Shown here: positions 7,311 through 14,021 of the stretch, piece after piece
Numbering within the stretch: the first letter of the stretch is position 1
Layout of the letters: each line of letters opens with the position of its first letter
Assembly: GCA_963618015.1 (NCBI GenBank)
Contig: CAVEQS010000047.1
Span: 1 to 19,364 of the forward strand
Reading direction: 5' to 3'
Source of the DNA: Apopatocola sp963618015
Lineage (GTDB): Bacteria; Bacillota; Clostridia; Oscillospirales; Oscillospiraceae
DNA length: 19,364 nt
Position numbers and translations under genes: made by a program
Notes under the pieces: generated by a model
Seen by the model: only the letters and a program-made list of their open reading frames with translations
The model's database searches: none
Told to the model about the DNA's origin: nothing

Positions 7311-9077
7311 TTAAAGCGCAAACTTTTTGCCGTATTCCTCGGCGTACTGCACGTATTTCTGCGTTTTCATTTCGCGGAGGCTCTTGAGATATTCGTGGGT
7401 ATCAAAGCTGTCGGACTCCAGCTCAATCATCGCCACGGCGATGTTGGAGCAATGGTCGGCGATGCGCTCGTAGTTCGTGAGCAGATCGTTAAAGACGAAG
7501 CCCATGGAGAGCGTGCAGGAGCCGTCCTGCAAACGGATGATGTGGTGGAGCTTGAGCTCGTCACACAGAGCGTCGATCGTATCCTCCAGCGGCTCAACGC
7601 GCAGCGCCATTTCGAGATCGTTTCCGATGAACGCGCCGACGGCGAGCGAAACGATCTCGCTCACGGCGGAGCGGAGCACATCCAGCTCGCGCTGGGCGGC
7701 ATCGGTGAAGCGGATATCCTTTTCATAAATTTCCCGCGCAACCTCGGCAAGATTCATCGCATGGTCGCTGATGCGCTCAAAATCGCCGATGGTGTGCAAA
7801 AACTTGGAGACCTCCTCGTTCTGCGCCTGGGAAAGCTCGCGGCCGGTGAATTTGACGAGATAGGTGCCGAGATGATCCTCATACTGGTCGACGGCATCCT
7901 CTATGTCCGCGACCTCCTGAAAGCCCTTCGGAGAGAAACGCTTCATGAGCTCGAGCGCGGCGACGAGGTTATCCTGTGCGCGCATCGCCATGGCGTTGAT
8001 GGTCAGGCGACATTGCTCGATAGCAAGCGCCGGGTGAACGAGAAAGCGCTCTTCGAGCCGCTCGATGCCCGCGGTGAGCTCGTTATACTTTTCGGAGGCC
8101 TTCTCGGGGATGAGCTTTCCGGTGAGCGCCTCGAGCTGGCGCAGGAACGGGAAGAGGATCAAAATCGAGCCGATACGGAAGAGCGAGTTCACCATCGCGA
8201 TGCCGACCGGGCCGAGCGCGGTCTCCATGAATGGAAAGGGATAAAAAGCGTTGATGCCGTAAAAGAACACGGAGAAAATGACGGTGCCGAAAATGCCGGT
8301 GAAGAGATAGATGAGCGCGGTGCGCCGCCCGTCGCGGTTCGCGCCGATGGCGGAGACGAGCACCGGCACCGCCGCGCCGATGCCCATGCCCATGATCATC
8401 GGGAACGCCGTGGCAAACGAGATCGTCCCGGTCACGGAGAGCGCCTGCAAAATACCGACGGAGGCGGAGTTTGACTGCAATACAGCGGTGATGAGCGTGC
8501 CGATGAGAATGCCGAGGATCGGGTTTTCAAACATCGTCATCAGCCGGAGAAAGGCTTCGCTTTCGCGCAGCGGAGACACCGCGCCGCTCATCGCGTTCAT
8601 GCCGTACATCAAAACGGCAAAGCCGAGCAGGATATCGCCGGTATGCCGCTTCTGCGATGTTTTCCCAAGCATCCGCAGCAATATGCCGGTAATGGCGGCG
8701 ATGGCTGTGATCGTCGAAGAGCTCAGAAGCGAGAGCGCGTCGCTGCTGCTGATATACGAAAGGCAGAGGATCCAACCCGTGACGGACGTGCCGATGTTCG
8801 CGCCGAGCACGATGCCGATCGCCTGCGAAAGCTTCATCATGCCGGAGTTCACAAAGCCGACGACCATTGCGGATGTGGCCGACGAGGACTGAATCACGGC
8901 GGTGACGGCGGTGCCGAGCAGCACGCCCTTGAGCGGCGTGTTGGAAAGTCGGTAAAGAATGAGTTCGAGCCGCTGACCGGCAACGAGCTTTAAGCTGTCG
9001 CCCATGAGCCCCATGCCGAAGAGGAACAGTGCCACGCCGCCGAGCAGCATCAAAATGTTGGAAATACCCACAGCCAT
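7311..9077 (-). CDS. Na+/phosphate cotransporter family protein with PhoU-like tail
   Basis: A 588-residue inner-membrane transporter of the NptA/PF02690 family, expected to import phosphate with sodium. Two inverted repeats of the transport core carry the QSSSATSA and QSNSASVG signatures. The N-terminal segment MLLGGVALFLFGMGLMG is typical. From about residue 340 the protein is cytoplasmic and helical, with acidic PhoU-like blocks (a region around IGDFERISDHAMNLAEVA and a later YERIADHCSNIAVAMIE). Start: ATG at 9075-9077, with AAAGG upstream on the minus strand. It is divergent from a PhoB/PhoR-type two-component system, with a Pho-box-like array in the 164-bp gap. The PhoU tail may feed transport or Pi state back to the sensor kinase; this is inference. 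Confidence 0.92.
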   Translation of the reverse strand: MAVGISNILMLLGGVALFLFGMGLMGDSLKLVAGQRLELILYRLSNTPLKGVLLGTAVTAVIQSSSATSAMVVGFVNSGMMKLSQAIGIVLGANIGTSVTGWILCLSYISSSDALSLLSSSTITAIAAITGILLRMLGKTSQKRHTGDILLGFAVLMYGMNAMSGAVSPLRESEAFLRLMTMFENPILGILIGTLITAVLQSNSASVGILQALSVTGTISFATAFPMIMGMGIGAAVPVLVSAIGANRDGRRTALIYLFTGIFGTVIFSVFFYGINAFYPFPFMETALGPVGIAMVNSLFRIGSILILFPFLRQLEALTGKLIPEKASEKYNELTAGIERLEERFLVHPALAIEQCRLTINAMAMRAQDNLVAALELMKRFSPKGFQEVADIEDAVDQYEDHLGTYLVKFTGRELSQAQNEEVSKFLHTIGDFERISDHAMNLAEVAREIYEKDIRFTDAAQRELDVLRSAVSEIVSLAVGAFIGNDLEMALRVEPLEDTIDALCDELKLHHIIRLQDGSCTLSMGFVFNDLLTNYERIADHCSNIAVAMIELESDSFDTHEYLKSLREMKTQKYVQYAEEYGKKFAL

Positions 9078-9124
9078 CGATTCCTTTGCATTTTATATTA
9101 TCCGTTTCTTAGTGTACCGCGTCC

Positions 9125-9178
9125 AGGTTAAATCCAAAAGCAAGACAAGGTTAAATCCACGTTAAATTCATTTTACAA
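9125..9178 (+). promoter_or_regulatory. Pho-box-like direct-repeat array
   Basis: TTAAAT at 9151-9156, TTAAAT at 9162-9167 and TTACAA at 9173-9178 are spaced exactly 11 bp apart, the layout of PhoP/PhoB boxes in Firmicutes. A further TTAAAT at 9128-9133 lies inside a 12-bp string, AGGTTAAATCCA (9125-9136), repeated exactly at 9148-9159. The array overlaps the -35 of the plus-strand promoter and sits between the Pi transporter and its likely regulator. Confidence 0.75.
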
Positions 9179-9200
9179 GCGGCGCTGCTCGTGATATGCT
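9172..9200 (+). promoter_or_regulatory. promoter of the PhoB/PhoR-type operon
   Basis: TTTACA at 9172-9177 and TATGCT at 9195-9200 are 17 bases apart, with a TG extension one base before the -10 (TGATATGCT). The -35 coincides with the last half-site of the Pho-box array, which suits activation or autoregulation by the encoded response regulator. Transcription should start near 9207. Confidence 0.65.
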
Positions 9201-9241
9201 ATAGAAGATTGGAATTGATGTGGGAAACGGAGGCGGAAGAA

Positions 9242-9925
9242 ATGATCTACCTTCTCGAGGACGACGAGAGCATCCGAAAGCTCGTAACCTATACGCTCCA
9301 GCACGCCGGATACGAGGCCGCAGGATTTGACTGCCCTTCGGCATTCTGGACGGCGATGAAGCGCCAGACGCCGGAGCTGGTGCTGCTCGATATCATGCTG
9401 CCGGAGGAGGACGGCCTCTCGGTGCTGAAAAAGCTGCGCGGCTCAGCCCTCTGGCGGGGGCTGCCGGTCGTGATGCTCACGGCGAAAAACGCCGAGTATG
9501 ACCGTGTGGTCGGGCTGGATGCCGGGGCGGACGACTATATCTCCAAGCCCTTCGGCATGATGGAGCTGCTTGCACGGGTGCGGGCGCTGCTGCGCCGTGC
9601 CGGAGCACCGGCGTCGTCCGACTATACCGTCGGCGAGCTGTATGTCTGCCGGGACAAGCACATCGTGCGCGTCTCCGGGCAGGACGTGCCGCTCACGAAT
9701 AAGGAATTTTCGCTCCTCTGCCTGCTGCTGGAGCATTCCGGCGCGGCGCTCACGCGCGACCGGATCATGGATAGTGTCTGGGGCAGCGGCTTTGACGGGG
9801 AAAACCGCACCGTGGATGTACATGTGCGCACGCTGCGCTCCAAGCTCGGCGCGGCGGGGGCATACATCGAAACGGTGCGCGGCGTCGGCTACCGGTTCGC
9901 GCCGGAGAAGCGGAGCGAGCCGTGA
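9242..9925 (+). CDS. phoB: OmpR/PhoB-family response regulator
   Basis: A 227-residue two-domain regulator. The receiver domain (1-115) has the acidic LEDDES cluster, the phosphoacceptor Asp50 (LVLLDIMLP), Thr in VVMLTAKN and Lys102 in ISKPFG. The C-terminal winged helix (about 130-225) has the typical PLTNKEFSLL and ENRTVDVHVRTLRSKLG blocks. The ATG at 9242 follows GGAGG at 9229-9233. A longer GTG start at 9191 lies upstream of the predicted transcription start and is rejected. The Pho-box array, the divergent Na+/Pi transporter and the downstream kinase make it a likely phosphate-starvation regulator (PhoB/PhoP type). It overlaps the kinase by four bases. Confidence 0.88.
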   Translation: MIYLLEDDESIRKLVTYTLQHAGYEAAGFDCPSAFWTAMKRQTPELVLLDIMLPEEDGLSVLKKLRGSALWRGLPVVMLTAKNAEYDRVVGLDAGADDYISKPFGMMELLARVRALLRRAGAPASSDYTVGELYVCRDKHIVRVSGQDVPLTNKEFSLLCLLLEHSGAALTRDRIMDSVWGSGFDGENRTVDVHVRTLRSKLGAAGAYIETVRGVGYRFAPEKRSEP

Positions 9926-11256
9926 AGGGAAAGCTTTTTCTGCGCGTGGGGCTGCTGCTCTTCACGGCAATTTTGCTCGGCTCTGCCGTAACGTTTGCCA
10001 TTGTGCAGCCGCAGCTCGCCGGAACGGAGGAAACCGCGCAGGCGCTCTCACACCTTTTGTGGGTGCTGCCGATCGCGCTCTCCCTCGCCGCAGCGGGCGG
10101 CTGGGCGCTCTCGCGCGGCATTGTCGATCCCATCCGGAAGATCGACCCCGAGACGCCCGGCACGGAAGCGCCGTATGAGGAGCTCGTGCCGCTGCTCGCG
10201 CGCATCCGCGCGCAGAACCGCGTCATCCGTCAGCAGGAAGAAGCGCTCGGTCAGACGCGGCGCGACTTTGCCGCGATCACGGAGAACATGGGCGAGAGCT
10301 TCCTTCTGCTCGATAAGCGGCTGAATGTGCTCTCCCGCAACGTGTCGGCGAGCTATCTTCTGCCCGCGCCGGCAAACGGCGAGGCGGACAACCTCAACCG
10401 CGGCGGCTGCCCGGAGGAGATCGTCCGCGCCGCCGAGCGCGCTCTCGCCGGGCGGCGCACGGAGTTAACACTCGAAATGCACGAGCGGTATTACTATGTG
10501 ATCGCCACGCCCGTATTCTCCGAAAACCAGATCACCGGCGCCGTCGTTATCGCGCTCGATACGACGGAGCGGGAGCAGCGCGAGGCGCTGCGGCGCGAGT
10601 TTTCCGCGAACGTTTCGCACGAGCTCAAAACGCCGCTCACGTCGATCTCCGGCTTTGCCGAACTTCTGGCAAACGGCATGGTACCGCCGGAGCGGGTGGG
10701 GGAGTTCGCCGGGGATATTTACAAGGAATCCCAGCGGCTCATGGCGCTCGTGGATGATATCATTGAGCTTTCGCGGCTGGAAGAGGGGACTGCCGCGCCA
10801 GAGACGGCGAGCGTTGATCTCTACGCGCTCGCGAAGGATACGCTCGCCTCGCTTCGCCCGGCGGCGGAGCGGCGGAACGTGACGCTCACGCTCTGCGGCG
10901 GCGAAGCCGTTGTGCAGGGTGTCCGCACGGCGCTGCAGGAGCTTGTCTACAACCTCTGCGATAACGCCGTGAAGTATAACCGCCCCGGCGGCAGCGTGAC
11001 CGTCACGGCGGAAAAGCGCGCCGGGGAAACCGTTTTATCCGTGGCGGATACCGGTATCGGTATTCCTTACGAGCACCAGAACCGCGTGTTCGAGCGGTTT
11101 TACCGCGTGGATAAAAGCCACTCCCGACAGCTCGGCGGCACGGGTCTCGGCCTCTCCATCGTAAAGCACGCCGCGGCGATGCACAAGGCGCGCCTCGAGC
11201 TGTGGAGCGAGCCGGATACCGGGACGAAAATCACCGTCCACTTTGACGGACAGTAA
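9922..11256 (+). CDS. phoR: PhoR-type sensor histidine kinase
   Basis: A 444-residue membrane kinase starting with GTG, overlapping the regulator stop (GTGA). Two membrane segments (about residues 5-27 and 44-64) enclose only a short external loop of roughly 15 residues, as in PhoR proteins that sense through partners and not by binding a ligand outside. A PAS-like region follows at about 105-220 (FAAITENMGESFLLLDKRLN), then HisKA with His233 in SHELKTP. The ATPase domain has LVYNLCDNAVKYN (N box), VADTGIGIP (G1), FERFYRVDKSHS (F box) and GGTGLGLSIVKH (G2). All catalytic boxes are intact. It should phosphorylate the adjacent regulator under phosphate limitation. Confidence 0.9.
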   Translation: MKGKLFLRVGLLLFTAILLGSAVTFAIVQPQLAGTEETAQALSHLLWVLPIALSLAAAGGWALSRGIVDPIRKIDPETPGTEAPYEELVPLLARIRAQNRVIRQQEEALGQTRRDFAAITENMGESFLLLDKRLNVLSRNVSASYLLPAPANGEADNLNRGGCPEEIVRAAERALAGRRTELTLEMHERYYYVIATPVFSENQITGAVVIALDTTEREQREALRREFSANVSHELKTPLTSISGFAELLANGMVPPERVGEFAGDIYKESQRLMALVDDIIELSRLEEGTAAPETASVDLYALAKDTLASLRPAAERRNVTLTLCGGEAVVQGVRTALQELVYNLCDNAVKYNRPGGSVTVTAEKRAGETVLSVADTGIGIPYEHQNRVFERFYRVDKSHSRQLGGTGLGLSIVKHAAAMHKARLELWSEPDTGTKITVHFDGQ

Positions 11257-11269
11257 CATCAAACATGGA

Positions 11270-11315
11270 AAAGCAGAAGGTGAGAGGCTGTTTTCAGTCT
11301 CCCGCCTTCTGCTTT
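11270..11315. terminator. long hairpin after phoR, facing the end of nanA
   Basis: AAAGCAGAAGG at 11270-11280 pairs perfectly with CCTTCTGCTTT at 11305-11315. The stem continues inward for about nine more pairs with one mismatch and two wobbles, around a short loop near 11290-11295. TTT follows on the plus strand and TTTT on the minus strand. It probably ends both phoR and the nanQ-nanA transcript coming from the right. Confidence 0.65.
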
Positions 11316-11317
11316 AA

Positions 11318-11340
11318 GGAGGAAAAAATGAAGAAAATCA
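11318..11340 (+). pseudogene. orphan translation start cut off at the island edge
   Basis: A strong ribosome site (AAGGAGG near 11317-11323) is followed six bases later by ATG at 11329 and the codons AAG AAA ATC AAA. This resembles the first codons of a secreted or lipoprotein gene. The frame then runs antisense into the end of nanA, whose stop is at 11338-11340, and closes after 42 codons with no recognisable protein. It looks like the 5' stump of a gene destroyed when the nan island arrived. It could instead be a chance match or a short real peptide. Confidence 0.4.
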
Positions 11341-12243
11341 AATCACGGCGCGGATCATCTCAACGCATTTTTGAATTTGGGGCATATCTTCCGGAATCAC
11401 GGGCGCCAGCGGCGCCCGAACGCTGCCCAGCTCAATGCCTTCACGGATCCGCATGACCTCTTTGATGGCTGCGTACATATTGCCATGGCAGGCGCACAGA
11501 GCATAGATAATCCGGTTTGCCTTGTATTGCAGATCCAGAGCGGTCTTGCGGTCACCCTCCATGGCTGCCTTGTAAATGGCCAGATACAGTTCGGGCATTA
11601 CGCCGTATGTGCCACCGATGCCGCCGTCTGCACCAAGAGCCAGCCCGCCGGCCAGCTGCTCGTCGGGACCGTTGAATACCACATGATCTTCCCCGGCCTC
11701 GTCCTTGAACATCTGAATATCCTGAATGGGTATGGAAGAATTTTTGACACCGATCACGCGGGGGTTTCTCAGCATGGTTTTCAGCAGGGGTATGGTAAGC
11801 GCCACACCAGCCAGCTGGGGAATATTGTAGATGATGAAATCCGTATTGGGGGCAGCGGAGGAAATGTCATTCCAATATCTGGCAATGGCGTGCTCCGGGA
11901 GCTTGAAATAAATGGGAGGGATAGCGGCAATGGCATCCACGCCCAGAGACTCGGCATGGGCGGCCAGCTCCATGGAATCCGCGGTATTGTTGCAGGCAAC
12001 ATGGGCGATGACGGTCACGTTGCCCTTCGCTTCTGCCATAACATTTTCGAGAATGATTTTCCGTTCCTCCTTGCTCTGATAAATGCACTCGCCGGAGGAG
12101 CCGCAGACATACAAGCCCTGAACACCTTTTCCAATCAAATGCCTGGCCAGTGTCCGTGTACGTTCGGGGCTGACGGAGCCATCGTCATTGTAGCAGGCAT
12201 AGAAAGCGGGGATAATGCCCTGATGCTTCGCTGGTTTACTCAT
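11338..12243 (-). CDS. nanA: N-acetylneuraminate lyase
   Basis: A 301-residue class I aldolase of the DapA superfamily that splits Neu5Ac into ManNAc and pyruvate. Specific features are GLYVCGSSGE (residues 43-52), the Schiff-base Lys167 (VIGVKN), the catalytic Tyr139 in IIYNIPQLAGV and the GADGGIGGTYGVM block. Tyr139 and Lys167 are shifted by just two from Tyr137 and Lys165 of the E. coli lyase. DapA itself or 4-hydroxy-2-oxoglutarate aldolase are less likely, because the alignment to NanA runs along most of the protein and the neighbours are sialic-acid genes. The ATG at 12243 lies two bases past the nanQ stop, so the two are co-transcribed. Base composition is lower in GC than the flanks. 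Confidence 0.88.
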   Translation of the reverse strand: MSKPAKHQGIIPAFYACYNDDGSVSPERTRTLARHLIGKGVQGLYVCGSSGECIYQSKEERKIILENVMAEAKGNVTVIAHVACNNTADSMELAAHAESLGVDAIAAIPPIYFKLPEHAIARYWNDISSAAPNTDFIIYNIPQLAGVALTIPLLKTMLRNPRVIGVKNSSIPIQDIQMFKDEAGEDHVVFNGPDEQLAGGLALGADGGIGGTYGVMPELYLAIYKAAMEGDRKTALDLQYKANRIIYALCACHGNMYAAIKEVMRIREGIELGSVRAPLAPVIPEDMPQIQKCVEMIRAVI

Positions 12244-12245
12244 TT

Positions 12246-12716
12246 TTACCGGCCTTCCTTTTCGTATATTCCGTTCATTTCGACCTTGAATACACTTTTT
12301 GTTACGGTCGCAGATTCTCCAAGCTGTATTTTGAGCTTGTGGGCGTCACCGGGTAAGACAACGAGGAACGAACCGGGAGACAAAACAATGGAAGCTTCTT
12401 CCGAGCCGTGCATTGCCCAAAAGTCCCGGTCAGGATGCGCCTCGTCCGTCTCCAGAACGGATATATCGGAAACGGCGACGCGCTCAGAACCGGACCGCAT
12501 GATCTGAATGTCAGCAAATCTGGCGTGCGCCTCAAAAAAAGATTCTCCGTTGGGAACCGTCTCGTAAGTAAAAATATTCCCATATACCTCAGCACCCTTC
12601 AAATCAATGTGCTGGGGCATATCGTCAAGATGCTCACGAATGTAATTCATGGCGATATCCAGATTGGGGTGCAGCCCGCAGTAGCGCTGTATATTGCTCA
12701 GCTTATCGTAAATCAT
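12246..12716 (-). CDS. nanQ: YhcH/YjgK/YiaL-family N-acetylneuraminate anomerase
   Basis: A 156-residue cupin-fold protein of the DUF386 family. The E. coli member YhcH (NanQ) speeds interconversion of sialic acid anomers so that the lyase receives usable substrate. Recognisable blocks: AHARFADIQIMRSGSERV, then FWAMHGSEEASIVLSPGSFLVVLPGDAHKLKI, and a C-terminal TKSVFKVEMN where a Lys is conserved. The start is the ATG at 12716, with AGGAGGAA six bases upstream. A GTG seven codons earlier would put the ribosome site inside the gene. It is the first gene of a two-gene minus-strand operon with nanA, divergent from the AraC regulator. A weak promoter candidate (TTGCTA, 18-base spacer, TATAAA on the minus strand, about 12743-12772) lies upstream. 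Confidence 0.87.
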   Translation of the reverse strand: MIYDKLSNIQRYCGLHPNLDIAMNYIREHLDDMPQHIDLKGAEVYGNIFTYETVPNGESFFEAHARFADIQIMRSGSERVAVSDISVLETDEAHPDRDFWAMHGSEEASIVLSPGSFLVVLPGDAHKLKIQLGESATVTKSVFKVEMNGIYEKEGR

Positions 12717-12854
12717 GCGGCTTCCTCCTGATTCCACGTGGTTTTATATTTCTTATGTCATTAGTGTAGCAAATTCAAATGGCCGAGTATACGTCATAAA
12801 ATGTCCAATGCTATAATAAATCGCTCATAAACAGGCCGGGATGATGCATTCCCC

Positions 12855-12883
12855 TTGATATAAATCTCAAAACTATGTAGAAT
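12855..12883 (+). promoter_or_regulatory. sigma-A promoter of the AraC-type regulator
   Basis: TTGATA at 12855-12860 and TAGAAT at 12878-12883 with a 17-base spacer, about 50 bases before the ATG at 12933. A separate TATAAT at 12812-12817 has no good -35. The 216-bp gap between nanQ and the regulator is AT-rich and should also contain the nanQ promoter and operator. Confidence 0.7.
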
Positions 12884-12932
12884 AAAAGAGCAATTTACAC
12901 GGTATACGGAGCATTCAGGGAGGAAAAATCCC

Positions 12933-13820
12933 ATGGATCCAATTTACAGCAATTATTCGCCAACATTCCTATACGTGGATAAATACCGCTTTCCGAAGGA
13001 ATGGGTGAATCAGGTCAGCCAGATTCCCTACAGCATGATACGGTACATTTGCTCCGGCTCCGCAAAATTTACCGTGAATGGGCAGACATATACGGTAACG
13101 GCGGGAGACGTTTTCTACATCCCGCAGGGTTGCCAGATCTACTGTGCCGCACTGGAAGGGATTGTGTTTATTTCCATTCGATTTATCGGCTCCATCCAGT
13201 TTCAGGACGACGATATGCTCAAGCGGCTGTGGAACATCGGCCCACAGTACAGCTTTGCCGATCAGCCGCAAATGGAGCTGTGGTTTGAAAAGGTCTATCA
13301 GAGTGCGATTTCCCGCGCAACCTATAAGCGTCTGGAGATTCGGGGGTATTTGAACCTGATTTGCTCCGCGCTGGCCAGACGGTCTGCAAACGAGGAAGAG
13401 AACGAGGATAATGTCCGCACAGACCGCGAGATGATGGAATCCATGCGGGATATGAAATACATCAGAAAACGTGCGTTGGCTTCTCAAAACAAATCCGATC
13501 CCCGGGTTCAGGCACTGGTAGATTATATCACACTTCACCCGGAAAAGAACCTCACAAGAGAGGAAATGTGTGAAATGTGCGATGTCAGCGAAAGCACCCT
13601 TCGGCGGCTTTTCAAAACCTACATGGGAAAAAGCATTTATGAGTTTACAAAGGAGACAAAAATACTGTATGCTGCGCATTTGCTTATGACCACCACCGTA
13701 CCCATATCCGAGATCGGCTATCAGCTGGGCTATGAATCTCCCAGCTATTTCACAAAAACCTTTCGTGAGGTATTTGGAGTCAGCCCGCAGGGATACCGAA
13801 AAAGTTCCTGTGAAGCATAA
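12933..13820 (+). CDS. AraC-family transcriptional regulator
   Basis: A 295-residue regulator with an N-terminal cupin-like sensing domain (about residues 25-100, including the GDVFYIPQGCQIY turn). A charged linker contains EENEDNVRTDRE. The C-terminal pair of helix-turn-helix units covers about 190-290 (TREEMCEMCDVSESTLRRLFKTYMG and VPISEIGYQLGYESPSYFTKTFREVFGVSPQGYR). ATG 12933 follows GGGAGGAA at 12918. It sits between the divergent nanQ-nanA operon and the transport operon, so it probably controls both in response to a sialic acid or an amino-sugar intermediate. AraC-type regulators are common in Firmicute nan clusters such as that of Ruminococcus gnavus. The effector is not known from sequence. 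Confidence 0.9.
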   Translation: MDPIYSNYSPTFLYVDKYRFPKEWVNQVSQIPYSMIRYICSGSAKFTVNGQTYTVTAGDVFYIPQGCQIYCAALEGIVFISIRFIGSIQFQDDDMLKRLWNIGPQYSFADQPQMELWFEKVYQSAISRATYKRLEIRGYLNLICSALARRSANEEENEDNVRTDREMMESMRDMKYIRKRALASQNKSDPRVQALVDYITLHPEKNLTREEMCEMCDVSESTLRRLFKTYMGKSIYEFTKETKILYAAHLLMTTTVPISEIGYQLGYESPSYFTKTFREVFGVSPQGYRKSSCEA

Positions 13821-13923
13821 CGGAATAAGTAATTTGCATAAAAACAGAGCAGCTGCTTTGTGCAATTTTTAATTTACCGATTATTATTCGACCGATTTGT
13901 TATAGTTTTGAAACAATACTGCG

Positions 13924-13953
13924 TTGCACAGAACACAAATTCCTGTGCATAAT
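13924..13953 (+). promoter_or_regulatory. candidate promoter and dyad operator of the transport operon
   Basis: TTGCAC at 13924-13929 and CATAAT at 13948-13953 are 18 bases apart. Lying exactly over them is an inverted repeat, TGCACAG (13925-13931) with CTGTGCA (13943-13949), 11 bases between. A dyad covering both promoter boxes is a typical repressor site. Further down the leader GGGACA and TGTCCC (about 13968-13985) form a small hairpin. The promoter boxes are weak, so the call is tentative. Confidence 0.45.
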
Positions 13954-14021
13954 ATTTACAGCATCAGGGACAGAAAGATGTCCCGATAAATACGAGAAAA
14001 AATATTTTAGGAGGAAAACAG

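Noticed and set aside
7272..8474. 400-codon plus-strand frame opposite the Na+/Pi transporter
   Set aside because: It is a shadow of the transporter gene; the start lies inside the terminator hairpin and the product is a charged, motif-free sequence.
9191..9241. Longer GTG start for the PhoB-type regulator
   Set aside because: It lies upstream of the predicted transcription start and has no ribosome site; the ATG at 9242 has GGAGG and starts at the normal receiver-domain N-terminus.
11265..11456. 63-codon frame between phoR and the island
   Set aside because: Its first half lies in the terminator hairpin and its second half is antisense to nanA. Only the internal ribosome site and ATG at 11329 are of interest, as a probable gene stump.
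11338..12243. Dihydrodipicolinate synthase (dapA) for the aldolase-like gene
   Set aside because: The sequence blocks and the positions of Tyr139 and Lys167 follow N-acetylneuraminate lyase, and the neighbours are sialic-acid genes.
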